DNA from: Bryopsis sp. KO-2023
Taxonomy: Eukaryota > Chlorophyta > Ulvophyceae > Bryopsidales > Bryopsidaceae
Reading direction: 5' to 3'
NCBI GenBank assembly: GCA_030272585.1
Contig: BSYQ01000015.1
Span: 496,001 to 560,000 of the forward strand
DNA length: 64,000 nt
Shown here one piece after another: positions 32,274-42,556 of this stretch (positions within the stretch are counted from its first letter, which is position 1; each line of letters starts with the position of its first letter). The notes under the pieces were generated by a model. It made no database searches and was not told the origin of the DNA. It worked only from the letters and a program-made list of their open reading frames with translations. Made by a program: the position numbers and the translations under genes.

Positions 32274-32830
32274 ATATTTGATTAAATCGATTCGGCAATT
32301 TTCACGTCTAAAAAGCGTTACTCGGCACTCCTATCCTAGCTGTACGGAGAGTCACTATTGCCCTTTGAAATCACTAGACCCCTGGTCTTTCGGGATCGGT
32401 TTGCTAGCGCAGTGGTCTGTGTAAAATTGAGGGCTTTTGTTAGTGGTTCGTATGGTATGGTACGCTCTCTTGAGCCTAGAGGAATAGGACTTGTCGTAAT
32501 TCGCTAATAGAGACAGATGATTGTTGATCGATAAAATCGAATTGAAGAGATAATCCGCTAAAATGAGAGAATGAATAGCGATTATTTTCCTGAGTTGGCA
32601 TGAGGCAAAATGAGTTGCCTTCAATGAAAATTGATTGTATTTGCGAAAGTGAATGATTTTCACTGAATACAAGGTCAATTTTCATAGGGATGATTTGTAT
32701 TGAGATACAAATTTGATCCACGAATGTCAATGTATAGTTGGTACTTTGATAAGAACCAATATACATGAGGAAAATTTTGCTGCTGGATTGATTTTCCTGC
32801 GATGCAGGTTAATCACTAGCCTTCGTTAAG

Positions 32831-35800
32831 ATGTCGAGACCAGACCCTTCTGGTGAAGAGGACATCACCACCTTAACGGTAGAAGAACTCCAAAATCGGA
32901 TTGCTTTGATGCAATCTGAACATCAGGCGTTCCGCAAAGAGGTGGATGACCGTGAGCGGGAACGAGAAGTGGCTACCAGAAAGGGTAGTACTTCTGTAGG
33001 GTCGGGAAGCAAAAAGTCTTCCACGGCCAAGCCTGATAAATTTGATGGCAAATGTCCTTGGAAAGAACATAAGGTCATTTTGGAGATCTTTTGGATTGCC
33101 GAGGGGGTTCCTCGAGAAGAATGGGGTCGGATTGGACCAACATTCTTGGGACCCAAGGGAATCAAGCACCTCATCGCTCGAGTCGGGGAAGAGAAAATTT
33201 CTGGAGGAAACCTGACTTGGGAGGAAATGTGTTGCTATGGATGATGGAAGTTTTGGTGAGTTGGCCACCGAATAATATTCGGCGAATATGCGGTGACGCA
33301 AAAACTGTCCACATTCAAAGACCACATTAACCGGCGATGCAATACTGGAGAATATGTGCGCCAAATGGACACATATTTTACTCTTCGTAAGACCAAAATT
33401 GATAGTATTTCAAAAATTTGGTTCTTACACCGCAACCTCCATGGAGTGTTGAAGGAAGCGGTTGCCACTGATACTTCGGGTCATGAATGGACTTCATATG
33501 AGGAATTCCGTACCCATGTATTGGAAAAAGGAGTATCGCATGATGAGCGATACCCAGTATTGGAAAAAGGTGCCAAAGAAAAGGAGGAAAGTACCGTTGG
33601 ATCAAAGCGATCTCGGAAAGAAGAAAAAGGAAAGGTGTATCCGGTTAATCGGAAGAAAAACCGAATGATGCCGAGTTTTTCACCGAGATTTGGTGGTAGT
33701 TCTCACCATACTCGTAAGAGTAAAGTTGGTAAAACATCTTTTCCTGCGGGTCTTAGCCAGAAAGAGTGGGAACGGCGCAAGGCCGCGAACCTTTGTTTCA
33801 GATGTGGAGCATCTTATTCTCCAGGTCATGTGTGTGATACTGGAAAGGTACGGAAGAGTCTCGCTTGTTTCGGGAAAGAACTTCCTAGTATAGAAGTTCT
33901 TGCATCTGGGTTATCTCGAAAGGAGGTATCGAAAAACTCAGCTCCGAAAGATGTAATATTTGATCCGATGGATACGGATATTACGAAGCCCGAGAACAAA
34001 TCGGATATTTCTGTGGAGAATGACCCTGACCAGGTTATGTCTGTTGACAGAAATGATGACTCTATCCGATGTGGTGAGGATGATTTGAACGTCGATCCCA
34101 TTGGGGACGCCCAAGATCCTATGCCTAGTAAAGAAGAGAAGGTGCCGGAGAACGATTGCATCTCTGGAATGCAACTTTTAAAATCGGAACTTCATCGTTT
34201 GCAGAATGCAAGTAGAGAGTTCACTTTTGACTCATCTACTAATGATGAAAGATTTGCGATTTGTAAAAAGTTTTGCACTGGACAAGAGTTTCTTGCATCG
34301 TCAGTAGCGGGACACCATGTTTGGATGGATCCTGGACGAAAGAATTTGAATGAATTCTTAAAGCATTATTTTGCTTGCAAGAAAGAGTCACCTTCTTCTA
34401 CGAGTTGCTGCCTATTAATCCCTCATAATATGGCAGTTACACAAAAAGAAATTAATCACATGAGATTGATTGCACAATATCGAAAAGGAGCAAAATTGTT
34501 TGCTCTTAGCAGCGGTAAAGCACCAGGTCTTCTTTGGCCCGTTGATATATATTACGATCCACCTACGGCGGAGTTACCCGGTAACTCGATCCCAGGAGAG
34601 GATTGTAATCTCAGAATGTCAATGTCGTTCAAAGGTTTGATTTCTGGTTCCCCTGGTCAGATTTTGTTAGATTCTGGCGCCGCTGGCTACGCTTATATCT
34701 CTAAGCATTTCTGCGAAAGCACAGGGCTTAGTTATAGATGTAAGCAAGGTACCAAAATCGAAATGGCCGATGGAACTCCATTGGATATCGTAGGGATAAC
34801 CTCGATTAACTTGCGTTTGCAAGGCTTGCGGATGAAAATCGAGTGTCAAGTTATCACTGCAAAGCATTTTGATTTGTACCTCGGGGATGTGTGGTTATGC
34901 AATCACCGAGTACTGATGAATTTTTCTACTGGTAGTGCTTCGGTTCTAACTACACGGGGAAACCGACTCACGATACGACCTCATTTGGTTGTGCGTGCCC
35001 CTAGTCCGCCTGATGCACGGATCAATCCCTTGTTGAGCATAGCCCAAGCTCGAAGACAACTCCGTAATAAGGAGTTATGTCCTTTTTTGGTTCTAGTTCG
35101 GGAGGTCCCGAACCCTTTTGAGGGGGAGGAATCTGGGGTACCCGAATTGCCCAAAAATCCTCGAGTGTCTTCATATCAAACAGAGCTGGAAAGTCTGTTA
35201 GATGAGTATAAAGACAGATTCTCAGATGAGTTGGCGGAATGCCCTCCATCTCGAGAAGAGGATGCAGCAATTGATCTTGTCCCTGGAGCGAAACCGGTAC
35301 ATAGACCAATGTTTCGTTACACACCGGGTGAAAGAAAAGAGATTGAAGATCAAGTCTCTGATATGCTGCAGAAGGGTTTGATTAAGCCTAGTTGTAGTCC
35401 GTGGGGTGCACCAATCTTGTTTGTTCCCAAACCGGATGGTACTCGACGGATGTGTATCGACTATAGAGGCTTAAATAAGTTGACGATCAGGAATCAATAT
35501 CCACTACCAAGGATAGATGATCTCCTTGATCAACTTCAAGGTTCGAAATACTTTTCGGCCTTAGACTTGAAAGCAGGGTATTGGCAACTTCGAGTGAAGG
35601 AGTCAGACCAACCGAAGACTGCTTTCAAAACCCCATTCGGTCTGTATAAATATAAAGTGCTTCCAATGGGCTTGACGAATGCACCTGCAATATTCCAGAC
35701 TTGGATGAATCGGGTATTCTCGGGTATGATTGGGAAGTCGGTCCTAATATACCTCGATGACATACTTGTATTCAGCAAAACTCCGGAGGAACATGTGCAA

Positions 35801-38800
35801 CATTTGCGAGCGGTGATGAAACGCTTGCGTGAGCACAAAATGCTCTTGAAGAGATCAAAATGTGATTTCTTTAAGAAAGAGCTTCACTATCTTGGATTTG
35901 TTATAAATCAAGATGGTATTTCCGCTGATAAGAGGAAAACAGAGAAAGTAGTAGAGTGGCCAGTCCCAAAGAACGTTGCGGAATTGCGTTCATTTTTAGG
36001 GCTCTCTAACTATTTCCGGAGATTTGTGCAAGGTTACAGCAAGCTTGTAGCCCCACTCACAAATTTACTTAGGAAGGGTAAAGAGTGGAGTTGGACCGAG
36101 GATTGTCAAAGAGGCTTTGATGGTGTTAAAGAGAATTTAACACATGCACCTTGTTTGGCAATGCCTAACTTCGAAAAGGATTTTGAAGTTATCGCAGATG
36201 CTTCGGATTATGCGATCGGTGCAATCTTGTTGCAAGAGGAACATCCTATAGCTTTTGAAAGTCGAAAGTTATCAGGAGCCCAACTTAACGGGAGCATAGG
36301 TGACAAGGAAATGTTCGCCGTAGTGCATGCTCTTAAGTTGTGGCGATGCTACCTGGATGTGCGTGTGTTTAAGGTGGTGTGTGATCACCAGCCTAACACA
36401 TATTTCCATTCCCAGGAAACTCTCTCTCGAAGGTCGGCACGTTGGCTCGAAGTCCTCCAGGGGTTCCGGTTCGAGTGGGAATACAGGCCGGGACGGACGA
36501 ACGTGGCAGACCCCTTGTCACGATATCCGTCGTATTCTCAGCAGATCGGAATACTCTCGGAGCTGGGAGGTGGCCAGAAACGACCAACTTGGAATGGGGA
36601 TCCGTCCTCGCCCCGGCCCGGTACGTCGATGCTAAAGGAGAGATTGACTGAGGGGATCACTAGGGATGAGTGGTTTGAAACCGAAGATGTCGCCGCTTCA
36701 GGTTGTCAAAAGCACTCAGGCCTGTGGTGGAATGGTGCACGAGTAGTAGTACCAAACTGGGATAGTCTTAGAGAAGACATCCTACATGATAGCCATGCAA
36801 GTGTATATGCAGGACATTTTGGGATCCGCAAGACCCAAAGAACAGTCTTAAAATACTTTTGGTGGCCTGGCGTAGAGGGAGATATCGCAAACTTCGTAAA
36901 AGGGATGCGATGCATGTCAAAGGAACAAACACCGTCGCGGCAAGGTGCCTGGTCCTTTGCAACCTTTACGTATTCCTGATGGTCGATGGGAATCGGTTTC
37001 AATGGATTTGATTACTGATTTGCCTAAATCAGGAGCGGAAGCATTTGACGCTATCTTAGTTTTTGTGGATCGACTCACAAAGATGGTGCGATGCGTACCA
37101 ACGCACACTACGTGTGATGCGGTACAAACGGCGAAACTCTTCGTTACTTCTGTAGGGTCGGGAAGTAAAAAGTCTTCCACGGCCAAACCTGATAAATTTG
37201 ATGGCCAATGTCCTTGGAAAGAACATAAGGTCATTTTGGAGATCTTTTGGATTGCCGAGGGGGTTCCTCGAGAAGAATGGGGTCGGATTGGACCAACATT
37301 CTTAGGACCCAAGGGAATCAAGCACCTCATCGCTCGAGTCGGGGAAGAGAAAATTTCTGGAGGAAACCTGACTTGGGAGGAAATGTGTGTTGCTATGGAT
37401 GATGGAAGTTTTGGTGAGTTGGCCACCGAATATGCGGTGACGCAAAAACTGTCCACATTCAAAGACCACATTAACCGGCGATGCAATACTGGAGAATATG
37501 TGCGCCAAATGGACACATATTTTACTCTTCGTAAGACCAAAATTGATAGTATTTCAAAAATTTGGTTCTTACACCGCAACCTCCATGGAGTGTTGAAGGA
37601 AGCGGTTGCCACTGATACTTCGGGTCATGAATGGACTTCATATGAGGAATTCCGTACCCATGTATTGGCAAAAGGAGTATCGCATGATGAGCGATACCCA
37701 GTATTGGAAAAAGGTGCCAAAGAAAAGGAGGTATGTTAGGGATGTTAAGAGCTACATCCAGTCAGGTCCAGTCATGTACAATCATGTACAGTCATGCATA
37801 GTCATGCTGACGTGGACATGTGAGTCAGGTCTAGTCATGATGACTAGACCTATGTCGGGTGCCCACCTAGGATGGTTGTCCTAGGTACCATGCGGGGACG
37901 CTAGGATCCTTGGGGGTCATGGTATTAATGGGCTTCAAGGTCATGGACTCATAAGTTTTTAGTTTTTAGCTCTTCTTAGACTTGCACCCCCAAGTCTTTG
38001 TCTTCCGTTTGCACGGCCTTCCTAAGCACCTCGTAAGCGATAGAGATCCTAGGTGGACTTCAAAGTTCTTTAGAGAGCTTTGTAAGACCTTAGGGGTCAC
38101 TCAAGCATTGTCGACAGCTTTTCATCCACAAAGTGATGGACAGACTGAAGCAATGAATAGGATCCTCGAAGATACCTTACGGCATTTCGTAGGACCTCGT
38201 CAAAGAGATTGGAGTGACTTGTTGCCAGTGGTAGAGTTTGCATTGAACAACTCTAAGTCGATGGCTACTGGTGAAACACCGTTCTTCTTGAACTACGGTA
38301 GAGATCCGTGGACACCATTAACGGTACAACTTCCATCCAAGACATCGAATGTCATGGGTCCTGGAGGTCTGAGTAGACAAAGGACATAGATTGGAGTACC
38401 GGCGGTGAAGAAGATGACCGAGGACATTCGTGAGGCGATTGTCAAAGCAAAGCGGTGTTTGGAAAGTGCTCAGCAAAGGATGAAGACTTATGCCGATGTG
38501 CGTAGGTGTCCAGTTGATGTTCAAGTAGGCGATATGGTCTTGCTGGATGCACGACATATCAAATTGAAACACCCTGGATCAAGGAAGTTATTGCCACGTT
38601 GGTTGGGTCCTTTTCGTGTTTTGGAAGGTGTCCAAAAACGAAAACCGATGGCAGAACAGCTAGCATTCCGATTGGAATTGCCTGATTCGCTTCCTATTCA
38701 TCCCGTCTTTCATGCTTCTTTACTTAAGAGGTATTGGTCGCATGGAAAGACACAACCTCCTCCGCCACCTGTGGATATACAGGAAGAATTAGAGTATGAG

Positions 38801-39019
38801 GTAGAAGACCTCCTCGACTACCGTGAAGTAAAGGTCGGTCGACGAGTAGTTCCGCAATACTTGGTAAAGTGGACGGGATACTCACATGAGCACAACTCTT
38901 GGGAGCCTGAAGCGAATTTGGAGAACGCTCGGGAGCTGGTAGAGCAGTACCAGAAGAGAAAGAAATCAACGTTGATTCCCCCTATTCCGGTACGTCGAAG
39001 TAGGCGACTTCGTTCGTGA
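32831..39019 (+). pseudogene. Second chromovirus polyprotein, inactivated
   Basis: A close relative of 26253-31580 with several lesions. There is a 2-base deletion near 33230 with an early stop at 33242, a 14-base fold-back insertion near 33272-33285 that restores the frame, a 1-base insertion near 36901-36904 in the integrase zinc region, an 850-bp insertion at about 37149-37999 in the integrase core, and a CAA to TAG stop at 38387-38389. The long middle frame (33293-36979) and the chromodomain end (38405-39019) remain open. Protease and RT motifs (DSGA, YLDD) are intact in sequence but cannot be made from one ORF. Confidence 0.92.
37149..37999 (+). mobile_element. Deletion-derivative fragment (gag piece plus LTR) inside integrase of copy 2
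   Basis: About 583 bp matching gag (equivalent to roughly 26414-26997) are joined directly to an LTR lacking its last four bases (37735-37997). The integrase sequence stops at GTTACT and resumes at GTCTTCCG (38000), with three bases lost. The junctions show microhomology: TACT at the left, and GGAGG between gag and the pre-LTR purine tract. No target duplication is seen, so this looks like repair-type capture, not normal integration. Confidence 0.85.
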
Positions 39020-39523
39020 CTTGTGTGGGGTAATGTTTCTTCATAATCGAGTGTCGATATGAAAAGAGTTCCAGATCTTGTGAACGAGATCAAGTTCTTG
39101 CTAAGTGAGGACATGTTTATGAACATATCTCATTTTCAATGAACTAGTGAACTAAGTTGAATTTCTCGCTATATTCTATTTTGAACTCGAGTTGGGATCC
39201 ATTCAAAATGAGAATATAAATGGAAGTAGATGAAGTTGCGAGACTTCAGTTGATGTACATTGGTTCGCCACCAGTGTAGAGAAGTGTATGGTCTTGGTAG
39301 ATCCGAGAAGCACTCCGTGTATGAGAAGGACTCGGATGACCTATATCAGAGTAGGGGCTTATTCTGACGAATACACTTATGATAACATCTCCAAGTTATC
39401 GAAACACTTTATATAGTTGAATGATAAGAGTTGGGGTTCGTTGTGGGGCTCTGTATCATTCTATGGGCTATATAGAAGTGAGGAAAGGAGTCTCCAGGAG
39501 GAGACTGATTAGGGGGGGAGGAA

Positions 39524-39791
39524 TGTTAGGGATGTTAAGAGCTACATCCAGTCAGGTCCAGTCATGTACAGTCATGTACAGTCATGCGTAGTCATGCTGA
39601 CGTGGACATGTGAGTCAGGTCTAGTCATGATGACTAGACCTATGTCGGGTGCCCACCTAGGATGGTTGTCCTAGGTACCATGCGGGAACGCTAGGATCCT
39701 TGGGGGTCATGGTATTAATGGGCTTCAAGGTCATGGACTCATAAGTTTTTAGTTTTTAGCTCTTCTTAGACTTGCACCCCCAAGTCTAACA
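39524..39791 (+). repeat. 3' LTR of the composite chromovirus
   Basis: 268 bp, reading as identical to 24767-25034, preceded by a purine tract and followed by CTCAC. Confidence 0.93.
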
Positions 39792-41726
39792 CTCACATAC
39801 CACCTTCGCCAGAAGTCCTGCCACTTCCTCTTCCTCATCTGTTGTTTCCTCGTCCTCATCACCGTCTTCCTCACTCGACGTTCCCGATGCGCTCGCAGTC
39901 TGATGGCGGCGACCCACAGTTACCGATTTCCCTTCCGCACCATGAATTTCGTAAGTTCCAGCAGCATAATTCCCGACTGCAGTCGTAGCTTCCAACCAAT
40001 CGCGACCCAAAAGCACATCGTAGGATGATTGTGAATCCCAAACCGGGACTCGAAGGTTCACGATGATTCCCCCGACGCCAATGGCCACTTTTTCTTTACT
40101 TTGCCCGAAAGGTCGAGAAGACGACCCATCAGCCAATCGAACCACATATCGCGACTTTTGCTGCACCGGCACATGCGCTCGCCTGGCCGCCCTGATATCC
40201 AACATGGTTTTCGATGAACCGGGATCAATTATGACCCGATCCAAAGTCGTCCCGTTGATCACTCCTGTGGTCACTGATGCATGCGATAGGTAGGATCCAA
40301 TTGGAGCTGGAGCTTCGCCTTGTTCCCCAGTCCGCGTAACCTTCCCTTCTTTCGTCCCTTTTCGTTTTCGATGAGATTTTCGAGTCGCCCTGGACTCTCG
40401 CTCGCTATGGATCATTGCTCGTCTGAACTCCAAGCCCACCTTGGCTCCATACTTCAAGTATTGACGATAAGGAAACTGCAGCTCCTTAACGTGGGCCAGC
40501 ATTTCGGGATCTGGGGGTAGTACTCGTCGCTTCGGATTCTTCTTACTCGCCTTAGCTGGCCCCGAACTCTCAGCTTGATCTCCAGGTCCAGTAGTCTCAG
40601 GATGAGCACCCCCAGGATGCCCTGCTTCTGTCATTTCCGAATCCTCATCGATGGCCATGTAACAGTTAACATGGATATCCTCATCAGACGAAAGCTCGTC
40701 CACCCCAACCACTCGGGCTCGCTGCGAAAATCCCACTTGTTTCGGGTGTACCTCCGATGTCCTTGGAGTCATTGACGAATGTGCAGGCACGGACTTGTCA
40801 TACGACCGTGCATCTTGTCGATTCTGCGCCGAACCATAGTCCACTGGCCTCTGCCCTGGCACCTCTCCCTCCGATCGCCTCCATGGTCCATCTGTGTCAT
40901 CACGGCGTGGCCTTGTTTCATAATTCCGCTGTCCATAGTATTCACGCCCTCCAGTCTGAGTTCTGTAAGGCCCCCGACCTTGGGGTCGAGACCTGCATTG
41001 CGTCGAGATGTGTCCCACTTTTCCGCAGTTCCAACAAGTCCGATCCACATTCGCTTGGGCTTCAAACCCTCGGATAGGCAACCTCGCGGACTGCCCAGAG
41101 GTCATCGCCGTCAAAGGAGCTTGCAACACGGGTTTAGGCCTCTGGTATCGACCTCTTCTGTCCCCTTCGTGAGTTCCCAGTCGTGCAGCAAAACTCGCAT
41201 TCAAGGTTGTAGGCAACTCCCCAATATCCTGGGCCGTTCGCTCAGACGTCAACGCTGCATCAACCATTAGATCAAACGTGCCAACTCCAGAGTTCAATGC
41301 GTACAACTTCACCGAGGCCACACACAACCCCTTTGCCCAGTCACGACGGAGTGTATCCAAGGCTGGAGCCCCAGGGCCCAAATGATCGACAACCGACCGA
41401 AACCTCTCAGCATAAGCCCTCACTCCTTCAGAGGGATCCTGGCTGGGAGCTTGCACGAATTGCCTGAGTGCGTCAGTCGCACGTTCATCACGAAAACGCT
41501 GCGTGAATCTGTCGGAGAACTCAGCCCACGTTCTGCCACCATTTTCGATCCAAGTGGCGTTGTTATTATACCAAAGTTCGGCCTCTTGTGTTAGCCATAG
41601 CCCAACTCGCGCCAACTTCTCTGCATCACTGACTGTTCCATTGTTGTTGCACACTTTGTTGAAATGCTTCAACCAGAGCCCAGGGTCTTCTTGCCCGGTA
41701 AATTCGCACGGGGCTTCTTTCCCCAT
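39786..41726 (-). CDS. Element A gag and protease
   Basis: 646 codons from ATG at 41726. The Ty3-type gag region (LWLKHFNKVCNNNGTVSDAE, ELWYNNNATW) is followed by one CCHC zinc knuckle (CWNCGKVGHISTQC). A protease-like site, IIDPGSSKTMLD, has DPGS where DSGA/DTGA is usual. The ORF ends with a stop formed by the LTR of the nested element; the natural frame continues beyond it. Confidence 0.9.
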   Translation of the reverse strand: MGKEAPCEFTGQEDPGLWLKHFNKVCNNNGTVSDAEKLARVGLWLTQEAELWYNNNATWIENGGRTWAEFSDRFTQRFRDERATDALRQFVQAPSQDPSEGVRAYAERFRSVVDHLGPGAPALDTLRRDWAKGLCVASVKLYALNSGVGTFDLMVDAALTSERTAQDIGELPTTLNASFAARLGTHEGDRRGRYQRPKPVLQAPLTAMTSGQSARLPIRGFEAQANVDRTCWNCGKVGHISTQCRSRPQGRGPYRTQTGGREYYGQRNYETRPRRDDTDGPWRRSEGEVPGQRPVDYGSAQNRQDARSYDKSVPAHSSMTPRTSEVHPKQVGFSQRARVVGVDELSSDEDIHVNCYMAIDEDSEMTEAGHPGGAHPETTGPGDQAESSGPAKASKKNPKRRVLPPDPEMLAHVKELQFPYRQYLKYGAKVGLEFRRAMIHSERESRATRKSHRKRKGTKEGKVTRTGEQGEAPAPIGSYLSHASVTTGVINGTTLDRVIIDPGSSKTMLDIRAARRAHVPVQQKSRYVVRLADGSSSRPFGQSKEKVAIGVGGIIVNLRVPVWDSQSSYDVLLGRDWLEATTAVGNYAAGTYEIHGAEGKSVTVGRRHQTASASGTSSEEDGDEDEETTDEEEEVAGLLAKVVCEC

Positions 41727-41941
41727 CTTGACCTCTTGCGCTCAGTACCTCGCACAGGCGACGACAACACAAAAACCCACGTCCAAACAAGAGTGCCTAC
41801 TGACTTATTCCGCGACGGTTAGCTGAGATGAACACCGCCCTCAATACTCGATAAGCAACACAGCCAACAATCAGCAATCAACCACCCCAACGTGGCAGTC
41901 CCTTCTCTGCGCTTGGTTGAATCCTTTACCACTCGTATCCG

Positions 41942-41966
41942 TGGTCGCGGGTTCGAATCCCACAGC
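41942..41966 (+). other. tRNA T-arm-like segment in the element A leader
   Basis: GCGGGTTCGAATCCCAC resembles a tRNA T-stem and loop. No matching acceptor, D or anticodon arms can be folded around it by eye, so it is a relic or coincidence, not a tRNA gene. Confidence 0.3.
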
Positions 41967-42074
41967 CCTGGTTCGAATTCAGTCAATGATTCCGTTTTTT
42001 CTGTCGTCACCACCACGGACCACGCAAGGCCTTTCTTTCCCCAGCGCCAGACCCCTTCCGGCTCGTCGGACCAG

Positions 42075-42285
42075 TGTTACCGGTGATTCTGGGCTGGATG
42101 GGGCAAAGAAACTATTCGACCAACCCAACGCGATGACTTACAACCCAATCATAATACGTTCGTTCACTCAGTTCCACTTCTTAAGAATCCACATCCCACC
42201 ATTCCGGTTACTGTCATTATGTCCTAACTGTCCCAAGTCAACCCCTTTTCCATTCCACATCAGCCACACAACTGACCCTGGAACA
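42075..42285 (-). repeat. 5' LTR of element A
   Basis: A 211-bp copy of 21162-21372, followed by CTGG, the same four bases that precede the other LTR. Confidence 0.93.
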
Positions 42286-42556
42286 CTGGTGGGATTGTTC
42301 AGCGAAGATAAATTGGTGAATGGATTTCGAAATTTCGTCCGGATGTCAGACTCGCAGCACTCGCCAAATCTCGGAACTCAGTGGTGGTGCTGTGTAATAT
42401 CTCCAAGTGTCAAGATACCCTGCCGCCTTTACTGGTCGTAGGTTTAGTGGATCGCGCGTGAGCAGTTTCTCTTCCAGCAGCAGTCGCTTTGGTGGCGGTG
42501 GTAGGAATTGACGCGTCTGGACGAGAAAGCAGCCCAGCGCCTCTTGTTCCGATAAC

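Larger units (their letters stand above)
24767..39791 (+). mobile_element. Composite chromovirus (Ty3/gypsy): LTR-copy 1-partial LTR-copy 2-LTR
   Basis: A 15,025-bp unit between CTCAC target duplications (24762-24766 and 39792-39796), inserted in element A. The outer LTRs (24767-25034 and 39524-39791, 268 bp each) appear identical and share GCGGGAACGC. The inner partial LTR (32085-32273) and an LTR fragment (37735-37997) both read GCGGGGACGC. Copy 1 carries an intact polyprotein; copy 2 is broken. At the inner junction the LTR loses its last 79 bp and is fused to leader sequence equivalent to 25696, at a TGG microhomology. Because the outer LTRs match each other and not the inner ones, the whole composite may have transposed as one transcript; recombination between copies is the alternative. 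Confidence 0.88.
21162..42285 (-). mobile_element. Ty3/gypsy LTR retrotransposon (element A), split by a nested element
   Basis: It is bounded by LTRs of 211 bp, at 42075-42285 (5' in element sense) and 21162-21372 (3'), which read as identical and start TG and end CA. A 4-bp CTGG flanks both ends as target-site duplication. A candidate primer-binding site beginning TGGTCCGACGAGCC lies one base inside the 5' LTR (42055-42073), and a purine tract (AGGGGGAGTG) abuts the 3' LTR. Order on the minus strand: gag with CCHC knuckle, protease, RT, RNase H, integrase. Between gag and pol, a 15-kb element (24767-39791) is inserted with a 5-bp CTCAC duplication. Identical LTRs imply a recent insertion. 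It sits about 270 bp upstream of the TerD-C2 start codon. Confidence 0.93.

Noticed and set aside
41942..41966. A tRNA gene
   Set aside because: Only the T-arm pattern is present; no other arms or acceptor stem can be paired.
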